Assembly: GCF_900129745.1 (NCBI RefSeq)
Contig: NZ_FQWS01000002.1
Location: 806,001-870,000, forward strand
Reading direction: 5' to 3'
Length of the DNA: 64,000 nucleotides
Origin: Winogradskyella jejuensis
GTDB lineage: Bacteria > Bacteroidota > Bacteroidia > Flavobacteriales > Flavobacteriaceae
Shown: piece after piece, positions 17,847-27,229 of the stretch
How the letters are laid out: each line of letters starts with the position of its first letter
Numbering within the stretch: the stretch's first letter is position 1
Made by a program: the position numbers and the translations under genes
Notes under the pieces: model-generated
What the model was told of the DNA's origin: nothing
Seen by the model: the letters and a program-made list of their open reading frames with translations, nothing else
Database searches by the model: none

Positions 17847-18350
17847 ATGAAAAGTAGACTTTTTATGTATCTATTTATTTTCGCGGTTTTAGCAATCATT
17901 TTTCAGTATACCAATGATAAACGTATTCTTGATAAATACGAAAAAGATATCAAAACTTACAAGGTTAAGGTTGCTGAGCTCGAGGATGAACGTGTAAAGC
18001 TTAACGATAAGATTTACGACTTGTCTTATTTTAATATTGAAGGAAATGAGGAGGCATTAACTTATTTTGAAGACCAAGGTATTAATACAGAAGAGTTGTT
18101 GCCTAAACTTAAAGATGGTCTTCTAGAAATGAATGCTTATCAAGGTGTGGACCACCCGATAATTCCTTATGCGTCAATGACGGAGTCAAAAATTATTATA
18201 GACCAAATTAAAGTTTTAAATCACAAATGGATTTTAGCTAACTTCACGGATGGCAAGCATTGGGGAGAACTCTTTATTAATTATGAAGTTAATGAAGAAG
18301 GAAAACTATCTTACAAGTTAACTGACTATTTTCTGTATCCTATAAATTAA
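17847..18350 (+). CDS. Membrane-anchored coiled-coil protein of unknown function
   Basis: 167 residues. An N-terminal membrane anchor (about 4-22, LFMYLFIFAVLAIIFQY) is followed by a short coiled coil (about 30-60, heptads with Leu/Val/Ile) and a globular C-terminal domain (about 70-167) with NHKWILANFTDGKHWGELFI. There is no lipobox, so it is probably a single-pass protein with the domain in the periplasm. It is co-transcribed with the PhnP-like gene (3-nt gap) and overlaps the convergent esterase gene by 4 nt. I do not recognise the family beyond its occurrence in Flavobacteria. Confidence 0.7.
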   Translation: MKSRLFMYLFIFAVLAIIFQYTNDKRILDKYEKDIKTYKVKVAELEDERVKLNDKIYDLSYFNIEGNEEALTYFEDQGINTEELLPKLKDGLLEMNAYQGVDHPIIPYASMTESKIIIDQIKVLNHKWILANFTDGKHWGELFINYEVNEEGKLSYKLTDYFLYPIN

Positions 18351-18994
18351 ATACGCTTAGCTAGCCAATCTTTGAACTCATAGAAATTTTGTGGTGCTAC
18401 ACCGTGACCTACAGGAAACTCGCTATAAGTGCTCTTTATGCCTAAATGGTCTAAAAACGGTTTTGATTGACGTGCCCAATCTACAGGAATAACTTGGTCA
18501 ACTGAACCGTGTGAGCAGTAAAAATCTAAATGTGCTAATTTTGATTTATCTAAGCTTTCTGGAAAAATATCTTGATTAATATAGCCGCTGAGCGCAATAA
18601 TGTTTTTTACTTTTTCAGGATAGGTGAGTGCTACAGAATAACTTAGAATTGTACCTTGACTAAAGCCTAAAAGTGTAACATTATCTTTGTTCACGGCGTA
18701 AGTTTCGCAAGCATAATCAATAAATTCTAAAATTAAATCTCTAGATAATTTGGCTTGCTCATTATCGCTCCATTTGCCTTTTTCTGCATCAAAATTTATG
18801 GCGTACCACGCATTACCATAGGGTTGCATTTGGTATGGCGCACGAAGCGAAATAATAAATAACTCTTCTGGTAATTCTTGCGCGAAAGAAAATAAATCAT
18901 TTTCATCACTACCATAACCGTGACACATAATTAAAAGTGGTGCATTCTCTTTTAACGTCGAAGGACGCGAAATATAATGAAGCTTTGCAGACAT
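18347..18994 (-). CDS. Alpha/beta hydrolase, phospholipase/carboxylesterase type
   Basis: 215 residues. The nucleophile elbow GFSQG centres on Ser112, the oxyanion region is HGYGSDENDLF (25-35), and the acid and histidine of the triad fall in HGSVDQVIPVDWA and VGHGVAPQ. This is the small esterase/lysophospholipase (YpfH-like) family, cytoplasmic, acting on short acyl esters. It is the last gene of a leftward run (BatA-domain protein, DHOase homologue, small membrane protein, esterase) with gaps or overlaps of 4 nt or less. Confidence 0.88.
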   Translation of the reverse strand: MSAKLHYISRPSTLKENAPLLIMCHGYGSDENDLFSFAQELPEELFIISLRAPYQMQPYGNAWYAINFDAEKGKWSDNEQAKLSRDLILEFIDYACETYAVNKDNVTLLGFSQGTILSYSVALTYPEKVKNIIALSGYINQDIFPESLDKSKLAHLDFYCSHGSVDQVIPVDWARQSKPFLDHLGIKSTYSEFPVGHGVAPQNFYEFKDWLAKRI

Positions 18995-18997
18995 GAT

Positions 18998-19327
18998 TTA
19001 TTCTAAAGATTTAAAAATACGTTGAAAAACCTCTCCAACTAAAGGTAGTTTGTGTAGCTTTCCTGTAACTGCACCAATAATACCGTATGTAAAAAGTGCA
19101 AAAAAGAAAATCCAAAAGGCATAACTAATCATCCAGCTATCAAAACCTCCAGCAACATATGCAAGCGCAAAATACATGAGCCACAAGCCTAAGCCTTGTC
19201 TGACATGAAATGCAGTAAACGTATTCTTCTTTTCTTGGCTCATAAAGTATGCTACAAGTGTCCCAATAATGGTGATGTAAGCAACAATAGCATAAGTTTT
19301 ACCTTTTTTAATGGTTTCTTCTGTCAT
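18998..19327 (-). CDS. Small DUF4870-like membrane protein
   Basis: 109 residues with three to four membrane segments (about 11-28, 46-60, 65-85 and a final hydrophobic stretch). The core AFHVRQGLGLWLMY resembles the conserved segment of DUF4870/TIC20-like small membrane proteins. No catalytic residues are evident. Its start overlaps the stop of the dihydroorotase homologue by one base and the esterase begins 3 nt after its own stop, so it belongs to the same operon. Role unknown. Confidence 0.72.
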   Translation of the reverse strand: MTEETIKKGKTYAIVAYITIIGTLVAYFMSQEKKNTFTAFHVRQGLGLWLMYFALAYVAGGFDSWMISYAFWIFFFALFTYGIIGAVTGKLHKLPLVGEVFQRIFKSLE

Positions 19328-20580
19328 TACTGAATTTTAATTTTTTTGTTGGCAATAATACCGTAAGCTTTACCTTTTAATTTGGTGTCTAAGAAACAAC
19401 TATTCTTAGATGTAGAATGAATGTCTTTTTTGCTAAAGGTATATGTTGCATCTGGATTAAAGAGCGTTAGATTAGCTTTTTGACCTTCAGCTATAACGTT
19501 ATCTTCTATTCCGAATCTAGATTTGCCTTTAGTGAGTATTGAAATGGCTTTTTTTGTTGAAAACACTGACTGTAATGCTCCTAATGCAGTCTCCAAACCA
19601 ATTGTTCCGTAAGCTGCAAGGTCGAACTCTACTTTTTTGTGCTCTATGTCAATAGGGTTGTGGTCAGTGGTTACCATATCAATGGTGCCATCTTTTAAAC
19701 CTTCAATTAAGGCATCCACATCAGTTTGTGTTCTAAGTGGCGGTAAGACTTTAAAATTAGTATCAAAATCAGTGAGCTTTTCATCTGTAAAACAAATGTT
19801 ATGTAAAGCAACAGAACAAGTCACGTCTAGTTTTTTTGCTTTTGCCTCACGAATCAATTCTACAGATTTAGCAGTACTTATCGTTGGTATATGTAGTTTT
19901 CCTTCAGTGTATTCGAGTAAGAATATGTCTCTAGCAACTTGTAACTCTTCGGCTAAGCTAGGATTTCCTTTTAAGCCTAACTTTGTACTGTTGATATGTT
20001 CATTCATCACACCTAGTCCAGAAATTTTAGATTCTTGAGGAAAGGACATCACTAAACCATCAAAATTACTAGCGTAGAGTAGAGCTATCTTTAAAAGATT
20101 AGGATTGCTAACAGGTTTCTTATAATCATAGAAAGCAACGGCTCCCGCAGAGTGCATATCAAACAACTCCGCTAAATCTTGACTAGCACTATCTTTTGTC
20201 AGCGCTCCTATAGGTTTAAGGTTTACTGCATGATTATTCGCTTTTGCAAGAACAAATGCAATATCTGCATTACTGTCTAACACAGGATTAGTATTAGCAT
20301 TAAGTAGTACTGAAGTAAATCCTGACTTTGCAGCTGTATCAAGACCATTGGCTATGGTTTCTCGTTCTTCAAATCCAGGTTCTCCAAACGAAACCGAACT
20401 ATCAAACCATCCTTGTGAGACATGAAGGTTGTCTAATTTTATTTCTCGGTAATTTTTTGGATTTGAAATGCGTTTTGAAATCTTAGTAATTATGCCGTTC
20501 TCTATTAAAATATCAACATTTTGATTGTGGAAATCACTTTTAGAATCAACGACTGTAGCAGATTTTAGGAGTGCATTCAT
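19327..20580 (-). CDS. Dihydroorotase homologue lacking the HxH metal motif
   Basis: 417 residues with the amidohydrolase fold of class I dihydroorotases (pyrimidine synthesis). In active enzymes the first barrel strand carries DxHVHLREPG. Here the aligned stretch (residues 60-69) reads DSSVSFGEPG, so both metal-binding histidines are Ser62 and Ser64 and the substrate arginine is Gly66. Later elements persist: HIPTIST, the CSVALHNI region, and TTDHNPID with its Asp. This pattern suggests a non-catalytic homologue like the pseudo-dihydroorotases that stabilise aspartate transcarbamoylase. It overlaps the BatA gene by 4 nt. Whether another active dihydroorotase exists cannot be seen here. Confidence 0.85.
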   Translation of the reverse strand: MNALLKSATVVDSKSDFHNQNVDILIENGIITKISKRISNPKNYREIKLDNLHVSQGWFDSSVSFGEPGFEERETIANGLDTAAKSGFTSVLLNANTNPVLDSNADIAFVLAKANNHAVNLKPIGALTKDSASQDLAELFDMHSAGAVAFYDYKKPVSNPNLLKIALLYASNFDGLVMSFPQESKISGLGVMNEHINSTKLGLKGNPSLAEELQVARDIFLLEYTEGKLHIPTISTAKSVELIREAKAKKLDVTCSVALHNICFTDEKLTDFDTNFKVLPPLRTQTDVDALIEGLKDGTIDMVTTDHNPIDIEHKKVEFDLAAYGTIGLETALGALQSVFSTKKAISILTKGKSRFGIEDNVIAEGQKANLTLFNPDATYTFSKKDIHSTSKNSCFLDTKLKGKAYGIIANKKIKIQ

Positions 20581-22499
20581 TTAAGATATTTTAGAATTAG
20601 CATTTCTATTATCAAAAATACTAGCGCAAAAATAACAAACCATTTCCATAGCGCATTAATACTCGCATTACTTTTTATGGTTTCAATAGCAGAAGTTAAC
20701 GATGTATCTATGCTGTAGTTATTGTTTTTAATGAGGTTGTAGTAAACTAGGTTACTCTCAGTTCGCGCGTGGTTAAAGCTTAATTTCTTTAGTGTTTCTG
20801 TGCTATTCTTTACATTAAGTATACCAGAATCCTTAGGAAACTCGTTCGTGAAGATACTCACTTTTTTACTGTACGTCTGCTGAAGAGGTATAATTTTATC
20901 GCCATTTTTCTCAAGACTTAAAATTTCGTCTTGAGATAATTGTACATTAATATCTATGGTGTTATCAGTACCAATAGTATAATATAATTTCGGTATTTCT
21001 AGACTTTGCATACCAATGTTATAAAGCACCGGTACAATAAGAGGTGATTTTTTAAAATTACTATTCTCTGTATTTATTGGTGCTGTAAATAAGAATGACT
21101 TGTTATTTCCGACTAAAAAAGGTGTATTGTCATCATATTTATATACTGCATTTGTATTTGAGCTTAGGCTGTAAGACGTATTTACTTTTGGATACTGAAA
21201 ATTAGAAACCCGATTATAAAACGCATCACTAAGTATTGGGTGGTCGTAGTTAATACTAGTGATTTGCTTTTTATTATCATTTTCTTTAGTCAACACGGGA
21301 AGTGAAACAACTGTAAGTAATTGATTATAAGTGTTTAGAGATAAGTTATCTGAAGTGATTATTACAATACTTCCTCCATCATCTTTAAAGGCTTTTAAAG
21401 CTGTTATTAAAGCATTAGGAATAGTTTTTAATTCATTTAAAACTATAAGATTTTGAGTTTCAATTTTGCTATAGTCAATGGATTTGTAATCAAAAGCAGT
21501 ATAAACAAATTCGTCGTCAGTATATAATTTTTTTAGGAATTCATCAGAAGCTTCATTGATACTTAAGACTTTAATTTTGTCACTTGTATTAATGTTGAAG
21601 TAAAATTTATTATCGTATTGCAGACTTGCATCTTCAATACTTACAACGCCATTAAACTCTGTATTATTTGGTATTGTAAAGGCTGTTTGTGCTTCTTCAT
21701 TAATATCAACTGAAGTTTTAGCGACAAGCTCTTCATTATTATGGAGTGATACAGAGACGTTTTTTATCGGGTCGCCTTTATGCGATAAATCAACCCCAAT
21801 CTCAATATTCGAATTATTGTATTTTGAAATGTAAATACTGTCAACACTAATGTTATTGCTGTAAACTGCTTTTGGTTTAACGAGTCTTAGTGCAACTGTA
21901 GAGTCTCTATCAAATTCTAAAGGTTCATCTTTTTGTTGAAAATCAGATACTAGGATTAAGTTCTTTAATGAAGATGCATCTTTTGAAAAGTACTGTTTCC
22001 CCTTTAAATACGCTGATTTATAAGATAATTGATTAGCGGAGTATTGAAGGCCAATTAAATCGTTTGCAATAGCTTTTACCGTAGTGTTTCTGTAAGTATC
22101 GTCATTAGTGAAAATGGTTAATTCTTCATCTTCAGAATAACTTCTTAAAATATCTTGAATAGATGCATTGAGTAAACTGCCATTATTACCCTTAGCTTGC
22201 ATACTAAAAGAATTATCCAAGTAAATAACCGTTTCGTTCTTAGCATTAAAAGTGTCTGAATTTGTAGTAAATGGTTGAGCAAACGCAAAAACTAAGCAAG
22301 CTAATAATAGCATACGCGTTAGTAGAGTCAACCATTTTTTTATCTGGGAGCTTTTGCGGGTTTGCAGCTTTACCTTTTTAAGAAACTTAACATTTGTAAA
22401 GGCTACCTTCTGAAAACGTCGTAATTGAAATAAATGGATTATGATAGGAATAAGCAGTACGAGTAGTGCCCACAGAAGTTCAGGATGTTTAAACTGCAT
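20577..22499 (-). CDS. BatA-domain / VWA-like membrane protein
   Basis: 640 residues. Residues 1-80 match the BatA N-terminal domain (MQFKHPELLWALLVLLIPII, then QLRRFQKVAFTNVKFLKKV), with membrane helices at about 8-24 and 60-75. A VWA-like domain follows with a MIDAS-type motif DNSFS (Asp95, Ser97, Ser99). A long periplasmic region with beta-rich repeats follows, and a final helix (about 615-637) anchors the C-terminus. BatA-type proteins in Bacteroidetes are linked to aerotolerance and envelope stability, usually with MoxR and other Bat proteins, which are absent here. It is first in the leftward operon. Confidence 0.85.
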   Translation of the reverse strand: MQFKHPELLWALLVLLIPIIIHLFQLRRFQKVAFTNVKFLKKVKLQTRKSSQIKKWLTLLTRMLLLACLVFAFAQPFTTNSDTFNAKNETVIYLDNSFSMQAKGNNGSLLNASIQDILRSYSEDEELTIFTNDDTYRNTTVKAIANDLIGLQYSANQLSYKSAYLKGKQYFSKDASSLKNLILVSDFQQKDEPLEFDRDSTVALRLVKPKAVYSNNISVDSIYISKYNNSNIEIGVDLSHKGDPIKNVSVSLHNNEELVAKTSVDINEEAQTAFTIPNNTEFNGVVSIEDASLQYDNKFYFNINTSDKIKVLSINEASDEFLKKLYTDDEFVYTAFDYKSIDYSKIETQNLIVLNELKTIPNALITALKAFKDDGGSIVIITSDNLSLNTYNQLLTVVSLPVLTKENDNKKQITSINYDHPILSDAFYNRVSNFQYPKVNTSYSLSSNTNAVYKYDDNTPFLVGNNKSFLFTAPINTENSNFKKSPLIVPVLYNIGMQSLEIPKLYYTIGTDNTIDINVQLSQDEILSLEKNGDKIIPLQQTYSKKVSIFTNEFPKDSGILNVKNSTETLKKLSFNHARTESNLVYYNLIKNNNYSIDTSLTSAIETIKSNASINALWKWFVIFALVFLIIEMLILKYLK

Positions 22500-22577
22500 T
22501 CGCTTATGTTATCAATTAGTAGTTAAATTCAAATATAGGAATTGGATTAAGATTAGAACACTTCGGTTTTGAGAAAT

Positions 22578-23585
22578 TTAACAGAAAAAGATATAGTCTT
22601 TAACAGCATACATATTTAGAGATTCAAAATACCATACAATGCTTTTTTGTTCGTCTTCATTGGCTACGGTTACAATAGTCTGAGGGTTGTTTATCATTTT
22701 CAAATCTTCAAAAGGGAGAAGCTTTACACCATAAATGGATTTACCAATTTTCTTTTCATTGTCGCAAATCCAGTAAAACGGAACACCTTTATCTACCAAT
22801 GATTTTGCAATAGTTTTTCCTTTAAATCCAGCGCCCCAAATCGTTAATGGACGTGAATGGTCGTAGTCTAATTTTAGAAAATAGCGCAGCTTAATATCTA
22901 AAAAGTAGTTTTGTGCATAATGCTCGTGAGTACGTGATGTACGCGTGCTGTAGTCGCGCCAATAGTGCAATAATTGATTATTTGGAATACACTTAAAATT
23001 ATGCTCGTAAAATCGAAAGGTTAAGTCGTAATCTTCAGGATATCGGTTAGGATTAAAGGCATCGCAAGCAATTAAATCTTCACGATGCAACATCCAACAT
23101 GGAGAAGCAATAACACATTCTTTATAAATTTCGGCATAATTGGAACCTACTTTGGTGAGTCTATTAAGCCAAGCTTCATATTTAGCGTAACCATCACTAA
23201 TACCATTAGCACTAAAATACTTTACCAAACCTAGCGCAACGTGCTTTTTGCCATATTCCTGAAGTTGACCAACCATGACTTCGAGTTTATTTTCAATCAT
23301 GATGTCATCGCTATCCATTCGGGTAATAAAATCTCCCGAAGAATTTTTAAAAGCTAGTTGAAGTGCCGCTATAATACCGCTTCCTTCATTTTTAAACAGC
23401 TTTATACGTTGGTCTTTCAAGGCATAAGCTTCCACAATACTAGGTGATTCATCCGTAGAGTGGTCATTAATAATGAGCAATTCCCAATTAGTGTAGGTTT
23501 GTTTTAGGATAGAATCTAAGCACTCTTCAATATAGGGTTCTACATTCTTAAAAGGCGTTAATATGCTTACAAGTGGTTGTGCCAT
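22578..23585 (-). CDS. Family 2 glycosyltransferase
   Basis: 335 residues. The GT-A fold begins with VSILTPFKNVEPYIEECLDS and LLIINDHSTDES, and has the nucleotide-sugar/metal motif RMDSDD. CWMLHREDL and NRYPEDYDLTFRF match the acceptor side and the ED motif of inverting GT2 enzymes. The C-terminal 80 residues (LTIWGAGFKGKTIAKSLVDKG) form a separate Rossmann-like extension of unknown role. No membrane segment is seen, so it is cytoplasmic, probably acting on LPS or glycan precursors. It stands alone and is divergent from the M61 peptidase gene. Confidence 0.88.
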   Translation of the reverse strand: MAQPLVSILTPFKNVEPYIEECLDSILKQTYTNWELLIINDHSTDESPSIVEAYALKDQRIKLFKNEGSGIIAALQLAFKNSSGDFITRMDSDDIMIENKLEVMVGQLQEYGKKHVALGLVKYFSANGISDGYAKYEAWLNRLTKVGSNYAEIYKECVIASPCWMLHREDLIACDAFNPNRYPEDYDLTFRFYEHNFKCIPNNQLLHYWRDYSTRTSRTHEHYAQNYFLDIKLRYFLKLDYDHSRPLTIWGAGFKGKTIAKSLVDKGVPFYWICDNEKKIGKSIYGVKLLPFEDLKMINNPQTIVTVANEDEQKSIVWYFESLNMYAVKDYIFFC

Positions 23586-23682
23586 GGCACGAATATAGTA
23601 ATCCTCATTTTAACAAAACCTTTAGGATAATAATCCAAGTAGATAATTAGATTTGCGCATTAACTAAAATTTCAATTAAAAA

Positions 23683-25572
23683 ATGAAAAATTATATTGCT
23701 GTTGTTGTTCTCTCAGGACTTTTGTTTGGTTGTGGTTCTGCAAAACCAAAAGTTGACGATTTGGCAACAAACAATCCTATTGTCACCGCATTAGACTTAA
23801 CGAATATTGATAATGATAGAGTTCCTGTGACCATCAATCCTGGGCGTTTTACTGCTGAAACGGTAACTTACCGTCTGCCAAAAGTAGTACAAGGAACCTA
23901 TTCTGTTGCAGATTATGGACGTTATGTGGATGATTTAAAAGCAATTGATTACGATGGTAACTCACTTGAAGTTAAAAAGGTAGATACTAATACTTGGACT
24001 ATTGCAGATGCGACTAAGCTCGATAAAATCACTTACTTAGTAAATGACACTTACGACATAGAGAAACAAGGCGGTATTGGAGGAGAAGACATTTTCTCAC
24101 CTGCAGGAACTAATATAGAAGAAAAAAATTATGTATTGAATTTACACGGATTTATAGGTTATTTTGATAGTTTAAAGACTAATCAATATGCCTTAGATGT
24201 AACAGCACCAGCTGATTTTGTAAGAACATCGGCTTTAGAAGATAAAGGTTCAGTTACGTCTACAGATGGTAAATCTGTAACGAGTAAATACTTTGCACAA
24301 CGTTATTTTGATATCACAGATAATCCAATGATGTACGGTAAACTAGACGTGCAAGAATTTATGGTTGGTGATATCAAGATTGTATTAAGTGTGTATTCTC
24401 CAAATAATGTACATTCTGCTGAAAGCCTAAAGCAAACAATTTACGATATGATGCAAGGGCAGAAGGCATATCTAGGAGACGTTAATAGCACGCCTCGTTA
24501 CGACATTTATTTGTATCTATCGGATGGTTCTGAAACTGCTCCAAAAGGTTTTGGTGCTTTAGAGCATCATACATCTACGGTAGTGGTTTTACCAGAAGCA
24601 ATGGATGCAACAAGTTTAGCAAAATCGATGACAGATGTTGTGGCTCATGAGTTTTTTCATATTGTAACACCATTGTCAGTCCATTCTGAAGATGTCCATT
24701 ATTTCGATTATAATAACCCTACATTTTCTAAGCATTTATGGATGTACGAAGGCGTGACAGAGTATTTTGCACAGCATTTTCAGGTGTACGAAGGTTTAAT
24801 GGAGCCTTCAGAATTTTATAGTGTTATTCAAAATAAAATAGAGATTTCTAAGCGCTATAATGATACTCAGAGTTTTACAATTATGAGTGAAAATGTCCTC
24901 AAAAAAGGATATAAAGAAAATTATGTCAACGTTTACCAGAAAGGCGCATTAATTGGGATGTGTATAGATATTTTAATGCGGAAAGAAAGTAACGGAACGC
25001 GTAGTATGATGTCATTGATGAAAGAGCTTTCTGCTAGATACGGGAAGAATAAACCGTTTGAAGATGATAAATTAATTGCTGAAATTACCGAAATGACATA
25101 TCCAAGTGTTGGAGATTTCTTAGAGACACATGTTGAGGGTGATTTACCAATCAATTATAACGATTTCTTTACAATGGTTGGTTTGACGCAAGGCGAAACT
25201 GAAGTAGAAACCAATTACATTTTTGCAGGTGGACAAAATATAATTTTTAGTGGCGCACCAGATAAAGGTATTTTCTTTACCGAAGTGGCTTTAAAAAATT
25301 CATTCTGGAAATCTCAAGGCATTCAAGCTAATGATGTGATTAAGTCTGTTAATGGTGAAGAATTAACCTTGCAAAATGCACAAGAAGTCATTACAAAAAT
25401 GTTCTCTTGGCAAGAAGGTCAAGAGATAGAAATGGTATTAGACCGCAATGGAGAAACCATTAATATAAAAACAACATTAACTAATCCTACTGTTATGGCA
25501 ACAGGTTTAGTAGAAGATTCAAATGCAACGGCAGAGCAAATCGCTACGCGAAAAGCTTGGTTAAAAGGATAA
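23683..25572 (+). CDS. M61 family peptidase with PDZ domain, lipoprotein
   Basis: 629 residues. The lipobox LLFGC (Cys17) predicts an envelope lipoprotein. The N-terminal beta-domain leads into the zinc motif HEFFH (His322, Glu323, His326) with the third ligand in the downstream WMYEGVTEYFA helix, as in glycyl aminopeptidases of family M61. A PDZ domain near 520-600 (GIQANDVIKSVNGEELTLQ) completes the usual architecture. Acts on peptides with small N-terminal residues in known relatives. Monocistronic, ending in a clear terminator. Confidence 0.9.
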   Translation: MKNYIAVVVLSGLLFGCGSAKPKVDDLATNNPIVTALDLTNIDNDRVPVTINPGRFTAETVTYRLPKVVQGTYSVADYGRYVDDLKAIDYDGNSLEVKKVDTNTWTIADATKLDKITYLVNDTYDIEKQGGIGGEDIFSPAGTNIEEKNYVLNLHGFIGYFDSLKTNQYALDVTAPADFVRTSALEDKGSVTSTDGKSVTSKYFAQRYFDITDNPMMYGKLDVQEFMVGDIKIVLSVYSPNNVHSAESLKQTIYDMMQGQKAYLGDVNSTPRYDIYLYLSDGSETAPKGFGALEHHTSTVVVLPEAMDATSLAKSMTDVVAHEFFHIVTPLSVHSEDVHYFDYNNPTFSKHLWMYEGVTEYFAQHFQVYEGLMEPSEFYSVIQNKIEISKRYNDTQSFTIMSENVLKKGYKENYVNVYQKGALIGMCIDILMRKESNGTRSMMSLMKELSARYGKNKPFEDDKLIAEITEMTYPSVGDFLETHVEGDLPINYNDFFTMVGLTQGETEVETNYIFAGGQNIIFSGAPDKGIFFTEVALKNSFWKSQGIQANDVIKSVNGEELTLQNAQEVITKMFSWQEGQEIEMVLDRNGETINIKTTLTNPTVMATGLVEDSNATAEQIATRKAWLKG

Positions 25573-25593
25573 ATTATAAAGTTTTAGGTTTTG

Positions 25594-25623
25594 AAAAGGC
25601 TTCCATTCGAGGAAGCCTTTTTT
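25594..25623 (+). terminator. Rho-independent terminator after the M61 peptidase gene
   Basis: AAAAGGCTTCC (25594-25604) and GGAAGCCTTTT (25611-25621), an 11-bp stem with a 6-nt loop and a T run. Confidence 0.88.
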
Positions 25624-25635
25624 GTCTTCAAATGG

Positions 25636-25720
25636 ATTCTGAAACAAGTTCAGAATGACAGTCTATTCCTAAGATAATAAAATAATCAAATTTTGTCATG
25701 CTGAATTTATTTCAGCATCT
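25636..25720. repeat. Inverted pair of REP-like palindromes (family A)
   Basis: ATTCTGAA-ACAAG-TTCAGAAT (25636-25656, followed by GACA) and ATGCTGAA-TTTAT-TTCAGCAT (25698-25718, preceded by TGTC) are perfect 8-bp hairpins with 5-nt loops. They share the pattern TGTCATxCTGAA and lie in opposite orientation about 40 bp apart, like a paired REP element. A third, weaker copy is at 32272-32294. They sit in the 160-bp gap between two convergent peptidase genes. Confidence 0.65.
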
Positions 25721-25736
25721 CATCTTAAAATAATTT

Positions 25737-27224
25737 CTAATATTTGGCCGCTTTACCATTAGCGGAAGAGTTTGTAATAAACTCCCTTAAATCATCATTA
25801 GCTTTGATTAAATCCTCGTTTCTAAGGTACATCATGTGCCCACTTCTGTAGCCTTTAAAATACATTCGGTCTTTTAGCTTTCCACTTGGGTCAATTTGCC
25901 ATTGGCTATACTTGGCTTGAAAATACGTCGTAGCACCATCGTAATAACCTGATTGTGTTAAGATTTTTAAGTAAGGGTTTTGCGCCATAGCTTGACGAAG
26001 ATTATCACGTACGTTATCATTACTTCTGTCCCAATTGCCAACATTTCCAAAGACATTGTATTTAAGGTCGGTTTTAAAACCTAATTCATTTTGGATATAG
26101 TAATTTATAGCTGGTGTAAACGAGTGCAGCCACGAGGTTAATTCTGCACTATAATCTGGTGAATCTCCAGTTTCAACTTTATCAATGCCTAAATAGCGAC
26201 TGTCTAATCTTCCGATGGTTTGCCCTGTTTTATCACGTAATAATTCTTTCCAGAAAAAGCGATTTGGAACATCTAGGTTTTGTTTAAGAATAACGTCTTC
26301 AGATAGGCCAGAGTAGAAGCTCATTTTCTTAGCGATTGCCTTTCTTTCAGAATCCGAAATAAAACCACCTTTTGCAATAGCAGGCATTAGTTTATTAACT
26401 GCAAAATCTTCGGCTTCAGGTAGAATGTCTAATAAGTCTTTACTTTGAAGTTCAGCCGGTAACATCTTATGATACCAAGCCGCCGCTGTATAATACGGCA
26501 AATTCAAACTTGAAGACACAGGTCCGCCAACACGCAACACTTTGTAATCTGCAGGAGACACCATAATTACGCCATTGAGATACATCCATTGGCTGTTTTG
26601 CAACTCTAAGGCTAAGCCCATAACTCGAGTTCCGCCATAACTTTCGCCAATAATATATTTAGGAGATTCCCAACGGTTATTTCTAGTGACAAAAGTGTTA
26701 ATCCAACTAGCTAAATATTTTACATCAGCATTGATTCCGAAGAAGGTTTTGTCGTCCTGATATTTACCATTTTTAAGCATTACTTTACGCGAATAACCTG
26801 TATTTACTGGGTTAACAAATACAATATCTGCAACATCTAAAATGGAATTTGGATTCGTCTTTACGCCATATGGCTGTACAGGATAGCCTTCATCATCTAC
26901 ATTTAAAACTTTTGGCCCAGTGTAGGCAATGTGCATCCAAACCGATGCAGAACCTGGTCCACCATTAAAAGATATGATTAAAGGACGTTTATTGCCTTTG
27001 GTGTCATTGGTGCGTTTGTAGTACGTATAATACAAGGACGCCATAACCTCGCCGTCGTTGTTCCAAACGGGCTGAAAGCCAGTCATAGCTTTGTAGTTGA
27101 CTGTTTGCCCTTTTATTTTGGTGGCATGTGTCGTTGTAACTACTGTATCTATTGGTGTTTCTAGGTTTTGGCTAGATATTAGCATTGAGAATGATAATGC
27201 GAAGAGAGAAATTAAAACTTTCAT
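25737..27224 (-). CDS. S10 family serine carboxypeptidase-like protein
   Basis: 495 residues with a signal peptide (1-19). NGGPGSAS (87-94) forms the oxyanion region, the nucleophile is Ser195 in GESYGG, the acid lies in SGYYDGATTY and the histidine in YRSGHMMYL. All triad positions are thus present. Family S10 cleaves C-terminal residues at acidic pH in eukaryotes; bacterial members are secreted and less well defined. The start is 5 nt after the stop of the GAF histidine kinase, so the two are probably co-transcribed. Confidence 0.88.
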   Translation of the reverse strand: MKVLISLFALSFSMLISSQNLETPIDTVVTTTHATKIKGQTVNYKAMTGFQPVWNNDGEVMASLYYTYYKRTNDTKGNKRPLIISFNGGPGSASVWMHIAYTGPKVLNVDDEGYPVQPYGVKTNPNSILDVADIVFVNPVNTGYSRKVMLKNGKYQDDKTFFGINADVKYLASWINTFVTRNNRWESPKYIIGESYGGTRVMGLALELQNSQWMYLNGVIMVSPADYKVLRVGGPVSSSLNLPYYTAAAWYHKMLPAELQSKDLLDILPEAEDFAVNKLMPAIAKGGFISDSERKAIAKKMSFYSGLSEDVILKQNLDVPNRFFWKELLRDKTGQTIGRLDSRYLGIDKVETGDSPDYSAELTSWLHSFTPAINYYIQNELGFKTDLKYNVFGNVGNWDRSNDNVRDNLRQAMAQNPYLKILTQSGYYDGATTYFQAKYSQWQIDPSGKLKDRMYFKGYRSGHMMYLRNEDLIKANDDLREFITNSSANGKAAKY

Positions 27225-27229
27225 ATAAT

